From the NCBI RefSeq assembly GCF_036370855.1, contig NC_088098.1, forward strand, positions 34,599,981 to 34,663,980: a stretch of 64,000 nt of DNA. The letters run 5' to 3'. A program made the position numbers and the translations under genes. The notes beneath the pieces are model-generated. The model had not been told where the DNA came from. It saw only the letters and a list, made by a program, of their open reading frames with translations, and did no database searches. Below, piece by piece: positions 12,330 through 25,100 of the stretch. Every line of letters begins with the position of its first letter. Positions within the stretch are counted from its first letter, which is position 1. This DNA comes from Dromaius novaehollandiae (taxonomy: Eukaryota > Chordata > Aves > Casuariiformes > Dromaiidae).

Positions 12330-13900
12330 TAATGCTGGGCGACGGTGACGCAGGTGACCGGGGCGGGGGCACCAAGGGCGGCGGCCGCCCCGGGCCCGCA
12401 GCGCCCAGCGGGGGGGCAGAGGGGAGCAGCGGGCGGGCAGCGGCTCCTGCCGCCGCCGCCGCCGCCGGGGGAGGCCCCGCTTCCCGGGGCGATTACGCAG
12501 AGGCTGCGAGGCTTCGCCGGCGGGGGCTCCGCGCTGAGTCAGTGCTTCCTGTGCCGGCCGGCGGCGGCCCCACGGCGGCCCGCCTCACCGGCGGTGCGGC
12601 CCCGCGGGGGCGCCGCCGCCCGCCCCCGCGGAACAAGTTGCAGGACGGCGCCTTAGTCACCTTCCTCGCTGCCGCTGCCCCAAGCCGGGGGTGTCGATCG
12701 CTTCCTATTGAAAAAAAAGCAAAAAACAAACAACCCCGAAACCCTAGGTGCGAGCCGAGGGGAGGCCGGCGGCGCCCGGGAGCCTCTCAGCGCCGCCGGC
12801 TCGGGCTGCCCCGCGCAACCTGGACGCAGCGCGGCCCCGGCGCCGCCGCTCCTTCGCGCCGGGATCCCCTGCCCTCCCCTCGGCGGCCCTGCCCGCCCGC
12901 CCAGGCGGGGGCGCGGGCGCCGGGGGCGGAGGGAGCCCTTTCTGGGGCTGCGGCAGTGGAAAGTAATCGATCTTGTTTAGGAGCTGGTGTGTAGCTAACA
13001 CTTCCTGCAGTAATTTGTGACCATGGCTATTGATTGTGTTCATCCTATTCGCTCGCAGCCCTGACGCCGTGTAGTCTGCGGAGGAGGAGCCCGGCCGCGG
13101 AGGCGGGGGGGCAGGGTCCATAAACAGAATACCGCGGGGGGCGGGGAGGAGGGAGGAAATCCCCCTTCGCAGCCGCCTTCTTTGGGGGTCCCTGCATCCC
13201 TGCACTGAGCTGGCTTTTTCTTGTTTTTTTTCCTTCTTCCTCTTCTCTTTTTTTTAATGAATGGACTGGATGCCCAGTGACAAATTAACCACTTCTCTTT
13301 TTCTTGGAAAAGCCAGCCGACATGTGATGAGTTCAAACCGAGTTTCAACAACAAATCTCTCCATTCAGAGCGGGCCAGGAAGGGAAAAGGTGCCTTCTTG
13401 TCCCCGCGCCGCGCCAGCCTCCCCGCTGCGCAAACACGGCCCGCGCGCCGCTGCCTGCGCGGGCCGCCCTCCGCCGCGCGACCCTCCTCCCCCCTCACCC
13501 AACGGCCGCCCAACGGCCGCTCGCGCGCAGCGCCCCGCGGCCCTGCGGGACGTGCTGCGCGGCGCGACGGCGGCCGGCAGGTTCCGCTCTCGCCGTGAGG
13601 TGCGGGGGTGAGCGCTCCCCACCGCGTTCTTCCCCCCCCGCCCAGGTTTCCCTCAGCTCGGCCGCGGGGGGAGGCGGCAGGTCCCGGTCACCCGGAGGTT
13701 GGCGGTGCTGCCTTGGCTCCCCTTCGGGTGATAGGCGCAATCGATACGAGGGCCGGGGGGACGGCGGGCCAGTTCAAGTTTCAGTCACGGGGATGGCGGC
13801 GCAGCCCTGCCTTAACGCTCATTCATGCTGGCCGCGGAGCGGGATCCCCGCCTGCTGAGGCAAGGTCTAGGACCTCTTGCCTTGAGCTGGAAGGAGTTGG
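12330..13900. promoter_or_regulatory. Strong CpG island 41 kb upstream of HMGA2
   Basis: Dense CpG from about 12340 to 13860, second only to the HMGA2 island. It includes a (GCC)6 tract (12449-12466) and a perfect AP-1 site TGAGTCA (12535-12541). Two patches of ordinary composition sit inside it, at 12960-13055 and 13255-13375. A splice-donor-like GTAAGG is at 13915. All long open frames (for example 12332-12994) are shadows of high GC: poly-G/A/P/R peptides with no domain. The most likely roles are the promoter of an unannotated non-coding RNA or a distal CpG-rich developmental enhancer. Confidence 0.65.
12449..12466. repeat. (GCC)6 trinucleotide repeat
   Basis: Six perfect GCC units inside the upstream CpG island, in no supported reading frame. 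Confidence 0.9.
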
Positions 13901-16045
13901 CTCTTTTCGTTTCGGTAAGGCATTTACAATCTCCGTTTTGCCCTTTTAACTCCCCCGACACCCCCGCCCTCCTTCCCCTCCTGGTTTATAGACTGTCCCA
14001 GCGGTAGTGACACAGAAAAGATGTTTACCAGACACAAAGGTAAATGGTTTGTCCCGTTCATGAGGTCGCGCCCGCACACACACGTACGGCTCTGGCTATT
14101 GAACTGTCCCCGGCGCAGATGCCATCAGCCGGGCGGGCAGGGGCTCTCTGCTTGGCTCTCTGACACCCCCGTGGCTCCGCGAGGGGTGCGCGTGTGTGTG
14201 CTCGTGTGTGCGTGCGTGCGTGGAGCCCTGAACGCAGCAGCAATCCAGGAAGGAGGTGCTTGCTTGCTGCTTAGCTAAACTTTGCCACTTACGCGTGTTT
14301 ATTTTTTATCTGCACTTTAAACGCCCCCCCCATACTCTGTACCGATTTTCCTGTTTCCTTTTAAAACTCGAGACTGTCTAAGTCACCCCTTAGTCCCTGC
14401 ATCCTTAAGCAACATGATTCATTTTTGTAACCTTCTTCGCCCCCCACCCCGCTCGCCATCCCCACCTCCAGCTTTTTCGGCGAAGCAGAGAGTTTGGGGC
14501 GGGGGCTGTATGTTTTCTGAATGGTGGCAAGGAGGAGCATAGGGAAAGTGGTGATCTCTTGCTGCTGTCGAGCTGGCTGCCCTGATCGTGGGAAAGTGGC
14601 TGCACGTAAAGCAGCAGATTCTTTGTCCCTGTTGTTCTTCTGTAATCGATCTCACTTCAAGTCGAGGGGTGGAAAACTTCAAAGGCAGATCAGGCTGTTG
14701 GAGGTCGGGGCAAGAGCACAATCAGCTCGTAATGCACCCACTTTGCCTCCTCCCCCTCTTCCTCCTCCTTCAGGAGCAGGGGGGTGGATGGGGTGGGGGT
14801 GAGGGGAAGAGCCCTCCAATCTCTAAAGTACATCCAATCAATAAATAAAATGCAGACTTTGTGGAAAGGGTGAGAGGGAGGGAGGGAAGGAGGGAAGAAA
14901 GAGAGCTGGGGACGTTAATGCACCCAAGTCAAACACACAGACTCCTGACTGCACTGTTTTTGTCTCTCTTGTCTTGTCTAAATAGTTGCATTCTAGTCAC
15001 ATATAGTGGGTCAGGGTTTTTTTTTTGTCCACTAGGTCAATTTTAGTACTGTACAGTTTACAGTGCAAGTTACTATAGAAAGACTAATAGCTGCTTGGCA
15101 CCAGCCAAGGATTGTCCTTCATCGTTTGTAGTACAGAGCAATCTACTATGGCATGCAGTTTTAGTAGTGGAGGAAGGGGGGAGTACGAATGGTGCCAAGA
15201 CAATACATACCACTCTGTGGACATCTGCCATTTAAAGCCAGCTGCGGTTGGGAGTTTGGTCATATCTGCCAACACGTGAAAATTACATCTAGGAAGGGAT
15301 ATCCGAAGACATGGAAATGTGCTCTTACACTGAAATACTTTGGATTAGAATACCGTTTTGATAAAGCAGAGTAGAAAAAGCATGTAACTATTTTGGTTAA
15401 AGATGGTTTGTGATATTTCCAAGTAAGATTTTCAGGATGAGATTCGGAAAACTGCATTCTATCAGCAGTAGATCTACGCCCCCATCTGCCTATCACAGTT
15501 GATATCTTGACTCTTTTGCGTTTTTTGCTATTTATAGTACAGATAGAAGATTGAATTTAACCTTATGTGATGAATGTCTGTGTTACTTTTTACTGATATG
15601 TATTGATTAACCATTTAAATGCCCTTTGATCGTATCATACTAATTCCTCTGTCTTAGCTAAACAAGCAAATCTGAAAATAATTGCATTTAGTGAATAACT
15701 GGCATTAGGTTCCCCCCTAGTCCCACTTTATGCCTGTCTGGCAGTAGAAAGGTGCACAAGAAAGCTGCTACCAAGCCTATCTTTGAGCCCAGGATTCCTA
15801 TCTCCGAGCTTGGGATTCTCTTGACAGAAAAAACTGGTAGGATAGAGTAGGTATGTAGCTAGAGCAAATGCTACTATTCTGTATGTTGGGTTGTTGTGCC
15901 AGTTACTATAATTTAGCTACTGAAATTTCTGATAGAAACTTAATTAGCCTCAGATAGAGGTGAGGTGAAAAGATGACAGCAAATCAGTTAGGCATCTCCA
16001 GTGCTTTAGCTGTGAACTATGTTGTGCTAACAACAGAGTTTTAGT
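13901..16045. other. Flank of the upstream CpG island, then intergenic DNA
   Basis: Up to about 14850 the DNA stays fairly GC-rich with a GT/CG-rich tract at 14188-14222 and G- or C-rich runs. Beyond that it is ordinary AT-rich sequence with a GGGA-type purine tract at 14871-14905. Confidence 0.5.
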
Positions 16046-16046
16046 C

Positions 16047-16065
16047 TTTTTTTTTTTTTTTTTTT
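16047..16065 (+). repeat. Poly-T run (19 nt)
   Basis: A simple T run in otherwise unique-looking intergenic DNA. Confidence 0.9.
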
Positions 16066-18150
16066 GAGAAGGAATGGCATTTTAGCATTCCCCACATATA
16101 TAATAACCCGTAAAGTATCTTTCCCCCTGTACAGTCAGTGATGGTCAGCTTCCAGTGCTGCAGTAGTAAAATGGTTAATTATAATGCGTGGACACATAGT
16201 ACAGGTGGAGCCCCAAAGTTTCCTTTGTAAAGCCCTTTTCCATTCAGTTGCTTATAACCTTTCAGTTATTCACCCTTTACACTGTAATTTTCTGTCTGGT
16301 ATCTTTCCCAGGGTGATTTCTTTCTGGAGCTATTTCAGCAAAAATGATTCAGCTCTGTTTAAATACAGAGAAAAACTGAAAACACTAAAGCACTTCCCTA
16401 TTGTTTTACATTGTAACCATTTTCTCAACAAGGCTGTTTTTTCACTGTTTTGGGTAGAGTGGGTAGAGACTTAAAAGTAGGCAGGAACTTCTGTCAATTA
16501 GAAACAAGCCTTCTAGTGAAATATTTGTACTTGGTGTGATCACTGGGGCTCAATTTTTTATCAAATGAATGGGTTATTTAAAAAAATTCCTAACATCCAA
16601 TTAACCCAGCCCATGCTGGCTAAGAGAACTATCGTTGCATTGTACATTTCCTCATGGAATAGGAATAGTATTATAGGAGTTGGGCTACCATACATCTGAT
16701 TTTTTTCCCTTGGATGACAGCTCTCCTTCCCCTCACCCGCCCTCTGGGTCCCATCTGGGCAACATTTCATAATTGCAGTCTGTGTTTTAAAATCTCCGCC
16801 GGAGTGGGAACTGGGGCTTTTTGTTTTGTTGTCTTTCTTTCTCTTTCTCTCTCTGTTTCTCTTTCTCTCCCTCTCTCATTTTTGCTTTGTTTTGTTTTGC
16901 TACAGGGAGAACTAACCAAGGGGTGGGCTTGGTGCTAAGTGGTATCTAATGAGAGGGTGGCAACAGGAGCACAGGGGGAGAGGCAAGGAATAGGATGGCA
17001 GCAGGATGGAGGCTCTTAGTGGAGCAGCTTAGTGTAGAAGGCCATTTGGAGGATGATACTTGGAAGAAAGGAGTCCCTGAGATGATTTGATAAAGAGAGA
17101 ATTCTGGTGTGGAGAGGCTTCAGGCACAGAAGTTTGGAATAGTGGTCTAGGTTGGAAAGTGTTTGGGGAAAGGCACAGGAGGTGAAACTTGGGGTGTGGT
17201 GATCTCTGTGTCAAGAGAATTTAGGATTCTCTCCCTGGGCACTTCTAACAAAGGCCTCAGCTTGTGGGAGGGAACACATACAGGGCTGCTGGACATCATC
17301 TCCCACTATGAAACAGGACAAGCAGTAGTGGTGGGCAGGCTATACAGATCTTCTGCACAGCTGCTGCAGAAACAGAACACAATGCCTACCACTTCTGTGA
17401 TACTGTTAAACCTTTTAGACATGGTCAGTAAGGTTTAGGGTGCTATAAGTGGGAAATCTAAGTCTTTCTCTTCCTTTCTCCCTCTTCCTCCCTCCCTCAC
17501 TCCCTTTCTCCTTTGTTAGACTCTTGTTTGCCAGTTTATCTTGCTGGAAGAGTAGGATTTATCCCTGGAAGACTTCATCCTCTGGCAGAGGCTGCAAGAC
17601 AAGGTATGCTGAAGGTGCCAGGGATTACTGTTTGCACCTCTCTCCTACCTCCATCTATGTGCCCAGTGGTCCTGTTCTAAGCACCTTGCCAAGGGTAAGG
17701 ACACCTTGGCTCAAACAGGGAGGAGAAAGCCCATCTCCTCTGCCCCATCATTATGGTAGAAAAGGTGCATGAATAATACCAAGAAGGCTTGAAGGCAGGG
17801 TCAAGGGCACAACAGGGCTGATTGGCATGGGGTGATGCACAGTGGGGCACAAGGCAAGTATGGATAGTATGATTCCAGTATGATTAGCACCTTTTTAGGT
17901 TAAAATTTTTAAAGTTTTACCAACATTTTAATATTTGGGTACATTCTGAATAATAATAATAGTGAGATGTGCCTTTTTTTCTGCTCTGTCAACATTCACT
18001 TAAATCTGAAGCTGAACTTCCTTTTTCGTATTACTGTTGGATATGGATGTCTCTCACCTCATTTTCTGTCTCAGTGTATAAAATACAGTAACTGCAGTAT
18101 CTGGAATCTACTTACATGTTTTTTTGGATGTATCCTTACCACGCTACTGT
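16066..18150. other. Intergenic DNA with two CT-rich tracts
   Basis: Pyrimidine-rich microsatellite-like tracts at about 16831-16880 (TTTCTC/CTCTCT) and 17462-17512 (CTTCCTCCC-type). The rest is unremarkable non-coding sequence. Confidence 0.6.
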
Positions 18151-18154
18151 TAGA

Positions 18155-18215
18155 GGGGTGGTAGTATCCTCATTTTACAGGTGAGGAAGCAAAGTGAAGA
18201 AAGACTCAAAGCAAA
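18155..18215 (-). mobile_element. MIR-like SINE remnant
   Basis: 'tatcctcattttacaggtga' followed by 'ggaagcaaagtgaagaaaga' is close to the reverse complement of the MIR core 'ccattttacagatgaggaaa'. This is the best-preserved core in the window. Confidence 0.5.
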
Positions 18216-18679
18216 TCTTGATGAATATATGGACGTTTAAGGTGAAACCTCAGGGTCCCCCGGCTGTACAAGCACTTCCTACTCCCTGTCCTGGCTACAC
18301 CAAATACAAACTTACAGTGGACCTGAGCAGTAGGACCTGCACCATGGTGTGGTACGACACAATCTCTTTTGTAATGTGATAGGAGAGAAGCTACAGCACT
18401 GAGCATCTTTTCCTGAGTGCCATGTCTGCAGCCTGGCACCAAAGCTATCCCATTTATATGTCTTGTGGAATCTCCCTAGATAGTAGTGTCTTTCTTTCTA
18501 GGCATTTCCCTATTACAGCTATTTATGGATGAAAGGCACTTTTGACCTCAGACTCTGATGATGCTTGTGGGCAAAGCTGGTTAGCTCTCAGGGAATGAGC
18601 TAAACATATTTAGCATAGTTGGTCAAAGAAGCTCAGTGGTCACCTTGAAATTGGCCCTGATAGACAAGTCCTAGAATTA

Positions 18680-18760
18680 CAAAGAAAGTCTCTGACATAG
18701 CTGGGAACTGAACCCAGACCTCCCCAGTGCTCCTTCAGTTTGCTAAACGTGAGCTCTGCT
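18680..18760 (-). mobile_element. Possible tRNA-related SINE head (MIR-like)
   Basis: 'agctgggaactgaacccaga' followed by 'cctccccagtgctcc' resembles the reverse complement of a tRNA-derived B box (GGTTCRANNCC) as found in MIR. It lies about 500 bp past the MIR-like core at 18155 and may be a separate insertion. Confidence 0.35.
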
Positions 18761-18959
18761 TCACACTTACCAATACCACCCATTCTGTTTCCCTCCTTTT
18801 TTTAATTTCTCCCTTTAGCACTTTCCCACTCTTTTTACTTTCCATACTCCGATTTCTTTCACTTTTCAACTTCATCTTGAAATACTCTATTTAAAAATCT
18901 AAGGGCCAGATCCTTGAAGCCAGCCAAACCACACATGGTGCAGGCCCAGGGTATGGGGC

Positions 18960-18978
18960 GGGGGGGGGGGGGGGGGGG
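18960..18978 (+). repeat. Poly-G run (19 nt)
   Basis: Nineteen consecutive G residues, preceded by GGGGC. Runs of this length are prone to sequencing and assembly error and can form G-quadruplexes. Confidence 0.9.
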
Positions 18979-18999
18979 TAGGTGGCTGTGAGCCATTTT

Positions 19000-21900
19000 T
19001 CATCTCCCTGGATTCTAGGTTGACTTGATGCCAAAGTGGCCCCTGGCATAACTCAGAGCAGGAATGCTCTAAATTACACTAGTTAGAACAGTTCCCAAGG
19101 GCCTATCCTATGCCACTTGCTCCTTTCCGCCTTGGCCACCTAAGAAGGCCTCCTACACTGCCTTATTCTGTGCAGGGGTTTCCTACATCAGGGAATGCCC
19201 AGCTGCCCTATTAAGGCACCAAGGTGATGGAGAATCATTCCCTAAGCATTTCCAGTATAAATAGAGCAATTCTGTTAAAGAAAATTACAGAACTAACATG
19301 AAACTAACCTTTTGTCATCTTAGTGACTTTGCTTGGGTATCACATTTTTCCTCCCTATCTTCCATGTGTATTTTATTTTTTTGTCAAGAAAAGGCATTTT
19401 TAATTAGGCTGGAAAGTCTTCAAGGTGGAGGTGTGTGTGGCTGTGTTTGTAGAAAAAAATCAAAGTTATGTAAAGAACGGGCTGGAGAACAATACAGAAA
19501 ATGTTTTGTACCATTAGTGAAACTGGCAGCTTTTTTCCTCAGTGAGAATACTGCATGTGGTTCTAGTCATGCCATTTTGGAGATATGACAGGAGGGCTGG
19601 AGCATGGGAAGACTGAGGTTACACTGGAAGGACTGGAAATGATCCAGTTAGAAGACAAATAAGAGGGGTTATGGTAAAAATAGTTAAATATAATCTTGAG
19701 CTTGACTGGGAGCCTCTTTCACAAGAAGCAGTCAGTGAGAGATGGCAAACTCAAAACCAGCCCAAGAAAATATTTCCTCATACAAGGAGGTGTTGACTGT
19801 GTAACTTGAGTCTTCACCAACATCTTCCAGTGAGGAAGATAGTAAAGTATTCAAAGTGGGGTAAACACAATAACAGAAGCATCCCCTATCACAGTTAATG
19901 CTTTAGAAGAGGAGTAGCTTGGATAGGGAATGAAACCTGATGCTTCATAGTTCAGTATGGCCCATAGTTCAAGTCAACTTTTTAGGGGTTATGATGCAAT
20001 TTCACAAGGGCAGACTATCCCACAGCTGCCTACGACAGACTTCTTGCAGCTAACTCTGAGATATCTGGTTCCACTGGTTGAAGCAAGTTCCTGGACTACA
20101 CAGATCTCAGATATGATTCTGTATTGCTGTGTCTATATACATAGAGAGAAGAAGAGAGACAGAGACAGACTGAGACTTGCTTTGTATTTGAAGACATCCA
20201 AATTCTTCCTTGAGACCCCTGGGTGCTCTCATGTCATAAATAACTATAATTTTGGTCACGACAAATATCATCAGAAGTCAACACAGAGACATAGCGAAAT
20301 GCCTGTTAAAAAAAAAAAATCAGTGCTAGAGCTGAGCAGAGTGTCTTCAAAATGTGTGTGGGAGAAAGTGGTTTTTTTTTCCCCAAGTGTCTGAGGGCCT
20401 GGAGTAAACTTTGAATTTTAGGTATCATACAATAATATCTTACCTTCCTCTTGACATTCATTCTTCATATCCACACCTCCTAGTCTTATGGTGACAGGTT
20501 TCCAAAAGGATTGTGGTTTGGTCTAAAATTGGCAATATTAGCAGAAAGCTTAGCTATATGCTATTGTCCAAAGCAATTAGAACTTGAGCCGAATTAATAA
20601 CCGCAAGTTTGAATTGGCTTTGGAAAGATTAATGTCTATTGCTGAGCTAGCTTATCTGTAGCCAGTAGGGATGTGTCTTCGTGCTTGTTACCATGTATCT
20701 CTAATCTCTAATTTGAGTTCTAGGTACCAAAGCTGGGGCTCTGGTATACATCATGTGAATGTTTCAGTCCGTGGTGTATTAGGGTCCTTGATTCATACTG
20801 CTTCCTCATATGGAAAGCTCACTGAAGAGCTGGGGAGGAAAGGTTAATGAGCTTTTTCTCTGTGTTTTCCTGGAAATATTTCTTTTAGGGAGAGGGATTT
20901 GCAGGTGGAAATGTGAATTTTGAATGCCCTCCAGTTTCTGACACACTCTACAGATTGTGAAGGTTTACAGGGTAGAAAACTCCTCTTGGATGTAAGAGAG
21001 ATTTGTAGGAATGACTGTTCTTCTGCCTTCTGTGCATCACTGCTTCAGTTAAACAGTATCTCCTGGAAGTCCTAGGTTCGGATAGATAGTGAAACTGCCA
21101 CAGCAGGCATCTCCTTTGAGCACAAGAGAAGAAGATTTATCTGTTAAAGGGAACCCCTTTTATACTTCTGTGCTTAGAACAAATGACTCAATCAGCTGAG
21201 AAATAAAAGATTTTTTTTTCCTGTCAGATGCAAGAGATCACATTCCTTGAGCTTCCAGAACTGTTGTTTGTGAGAGAATGCAGAATGGCAACTGTATGAT
21301 CAGGCTCTTGAAGGGGTGTTAATGTCATCAGACCTATCTTTTGAAGAAAGAACAGGCAGATCACATCCTTAGGACAAAATTTTCCTTGGCTTCAGTCTCC
21401 AGGAATGGTCCCGTGACCTGAGGCTATGTTGTATTGCATTTTGCTCCACTTGCCAAATTTGGGAAACTGGAAAAATAGTTTCTTGCATGGTGGATCACTT
21501 GTCTAGCTGTTAAGCTAAAGGCAGCACCAGATAGTGTGCAGTTTTCTTGCAGGTCATTCACTGTTCAGTTTTAATTCAATTCAGTGAGGTTTTATTAGCC
21601 TGACAAGCTACCCTAGCACGTACACATGCTGAAAGTTTAGCAAAATCACACCTACTAAAATTGCCCTCTTTTATAGGGCAATTTGTGAAGGACTGGTAGC
21701 ACTCAGGTGGCATGTTACAGTGTCAACAAAGGCTTTCTGAACTTACTGCTGCCACTGACCAGTAAGAAGAGTGCTAGCAAAGACTTGTATAGCTTATACT
21801 TTTCACAGATAGCTTAATTAATCATGTAATGGCACTTTCAAGTATTCAAGTCATTCTGGCGCACTTTGAGGAAGCATTAAGAAAGTCAGTAATGTTTTCT

Positions 21901-22020
21901 CACATCTGCACTGAGATACATATGTACAGTATGTCAAATCTGCAGTAGGACTTTACATTCTCCTACGCAAACCCAAGGAAATCAGAGCTCCCTACAGACA
22001 ATTTAGTCTTGCAATATATC
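19000..22020. other. Intergenic DNA, few features
   Basis: Non-coding. It includes a GA-rich tract at about 20140-20175 and a perfect hairpin at 21658-21684. A TATAAATA string at 19256 has no promoter context. Confidence 0.5.
21658..21684. repeat. Perfect 10-bp stem hairpin
   Basis: AAATTGCCCT and its exact reverse complement AGGGCAATTT flank a 7-base loop (21668-21674). Too short for a micro-RNA precursor; function unknown. Confidence 0.85.
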
Positions 22021-22024
22021 TGGC

Positions 22025-22135
22025 AAACAGATAGAATTCTGATTTTACACGGACAGAAACTGAGTACATAAGACTTGGGCAAAGTCCCATGGGCTGTGTG
22101 TAGCAGGACCTAGAAAGAACCCAGACCTATTTTTA
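22025..22135 (-). mobile_element. MIR-like/CORE-SINE remnant
   Basis: 'gattttacacggacagaaac' then 'tgagtacataagacttgggc' then 'aaagtcccatgggctgtgtg' then 'gaacccagacct' follows the whole reverse-complement order of a MIR-type SINE: core, 'cttgcccaaggtcacacag', and finally the B-box complement 'gaacccagg'. Confidence 0.55.
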
Positions 22136-25100
22136 ATTACAGGTGCATAAAAATGGCAGAAAATGAGGTTTCACTGATTTTTTCTTTTTTCTTGAGAAAA
22201 GATTTAGAATATCTCAAAGAAGCTGAACTAGAATTCATGAATGTCAGGTTAATAGTATCTGTATCTGCCTGAGCCAGGTGCCTCTTTGAATGTGTAATTC
22301 ATCTGCAGACAGCAAGGACTATAGGGAAGAGCAGAACCCACAATCAATACATCCACAAAGTTTATCACATGTCTCAGAGTATGGAATAGTTTTGAACAAA
22401 TAGTGTTTAACTTATGATTTCAAATCAATAAACTGGAATGAAATACTTGACATTCTCAAGTGGAAATGCATTATGTAGATTGGAGAAGGAAAAATTAATT
22501 CAGCAGGAAACTCCAATATTTTGATGTTTATCATCCAGAAGAGGGATGAAATGTTAAAACCTTTACTGAAACAGAAAGTTCCCTGAAAATTTTTATTCAT
22601 GAGTATCAGAATACTTCATTTCAACATTTTCAACCAAATTTTTTATAAAATGATTTAAAAATGTAGAAAAAATGAGGGACATAACTAAGTTTTCAGCCAA
22701 CAGAGATTCCGGTATTTGCAGGTTGCTGGATTTGTTTTTCAAGGCCAGTTCAGAATGTTGGTGTCTGTATCACTTCTGATTAACTACCATGGCTGAATTT
22801 GGGGGTAGATCTGTCGTCTGAGAGCCATTTGTTTAAATGGGAAAGTTGCTTCCTTTTGTTTGTTAGGTATGTGAATTGGCCTATGGGTCTCATTAGCTGA
22901 TGAGCTGAGACCTCATTTTGATGTCTGAGAAGCCCCAAAGAAGCCATGAATCTTGCTGCAGGAATGCTTCAGGAATTCCTTCTTGCTGCGGGAATGCCAA
23001 GGTGACCATCAGTAACTGCATTAATACGTGCTGGGGCTAGAATGCTACAAGCCGCACATGCTCCATGGAGAATCTGAGCCCAAATAAACCTACCTGTCTA
23101 GTCCCGAAAACTCAAATCGTTACAGTGTAATATTACAATCTATGATTCTACCACAGTGGATTATCTGGTATGGACCAGTTGAGTGGATATTGTGGCATAT
23201 GAGAACAATAATGCAAAATGTGAGGAAGGATGGGGCACATTGGTAACAGTTAATGGTGATGGTTAGTTTTGCCTTCTTGAGTATAAATGGCAATTATACT
23301 ACAATTTGTTCTGATTCCCAATGAATGTTCTCCCACTGGTGATCTCATTGTCACGGCAAGGGCATAGCCACCCAGACAGATCAGTGGGTGTTTAGCACAA
23401 CTGACAGAGTAAAACAGCTGAGGTAAGGAATGGTACACGGAAACCTCTTAGAATGATAGTAAAAGTCAAATAAGTTGACATCAGTCAGTCCTAAGTACCT
23501 GTGCTTTTTAGAGTTCCAGTAGGTGGGATTCTAGGTTAATTTGGTTTGTGTGAGGCAGGAATAACTTTGTTTTTCAGACCCTTACTCCTGTGAGCAGCCT
23601 GACCATACTCATTGATGTCAGTGGGAATACTCATGGGAGGAGAATGAGGCAGGATCAGAACCATGCAGAGGTGTTTGCTCCAGCCTCACATCAAAGTGCT
23701 GCAAACAAGAACTTGGATGCACTGACAGCTGTGAGTGAAAGTTTGCACAGTATATGCCCGCAGTTGTTCTTGACTCAGGCCAGTGCAATTTGTCCTTTGC
23801 TTTCATATGCACCAAATTCACCCACAAACTTTTTTACGTATGAAGGTATGACATGTTTACATGTTTAGTAGCCAATTTGCAACTTCTTGATTGTTACTAC
23901 AAAAACAGTTTTAGAGAGGCTAATCATTGTGGACTGGTTTTATAAAACAGCTAGTTTTCAGCTACAGAGCAGCTCCCACACCAGTACTGGCTTCCAACTT
24001 TTAAAATGGCCAAACCAATATTCTTGAAAATGTGCTGAGATGAAGTTGTACTTACTTGGAAGTACAGTATAGAATCATATGCAGTGTGTCAAGCAGTTAA
24101 ACCTGTGTGGGATGGGGAGAAAGTCCTGGGTTTTAATGGAGTTGCTTAGAGGCATTCTACAGCACTGCTTTACTCTATTGTAATACAGCTTTGCCTTGCT
24201 TCCTTCTTTCTTGTACTCCTGAACCCTAATGCAGAGCCTGATTCCAAACATTTACCCTCAGCCTAGCCTTAAGTGAAATTACCCTTCCATGCACTTCTCT
24301 TGTCTTATATGATCTTTCTAATCCTGCACTCACTTTGTCTCCCTCTCACAGATCCTCTCCCATGCTCCATCATCAGCAAATCACTCCCCCATTTTCTCAG
24401 TGCAGCTTCAGCCATAACACTCTTGCCTAGTCTCTGGTTCCTGCAGTTCCTCCCAGAGTGATGTTGCTCCAGACACACATGCAATCTGTTTTCCATCCCC
24501 ATTCAGATTTTGTCCACACACATCCACTCTAATCTTTTGCTTATCTAGTGCAGCTGCTTTGGGAAAAGTCTGAAGTGGAGGTAAGAGTTCTCTGGCTGGA
24601 AAAGTGCCAGCATGGCCTCCATGCTATAGTCATCTATTACAGATTTTAGAAAGAAGTTTTCCAGCAGACAATTATAGAGAAAGACAGTGTCCATTTATTA
24701 GAAGTCCCTAGTAATCTCATGCTCTGGTCTATCAGTTACAGGTGTTGCTGGGTAATACTGCTATAACATGCACCTGTTATTCCCATTTTTCATGCTATAC
24801 CTCCAGTCCCCTTCCCAGGCCTTTTGCAGAATCACACACAAGTGAAAGCCACAGATGGTGCAATTTAACATTGTTCCACAGCCTTTGTACAGCTGAATGC
24901 TCATCCTGGTTTGCTTTTTTTCCTGCTATAGCAACTGCCCTTGTAGAAAGTTGCAGGCTCTTACCCACTGCTAGACAAATGGAGGGCATGCTTTCAAAAG
25001 AAATGAGCTGGAAATAGAGGCAGCATACTCAGGTGGCTCCCATTTGCTCCAGTGGCTTTGAGAGGAAGGCCAGGAGAAGCTGGAATAGCAGAGTAGGAAG

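Noticed and set aside
12332..13513. Open frames of 220, 157 and 153 codons in the orphan CpG island
   Set aside because: Same reason: low-complexity GC-driven translations on both strands with no domain and no splice context.
19256..19266. TATAAATA string as a core promoter
   Set aside because: No CpG context, no downstream open frame or splice donor of note; expected by chance in AT-rich DNA.
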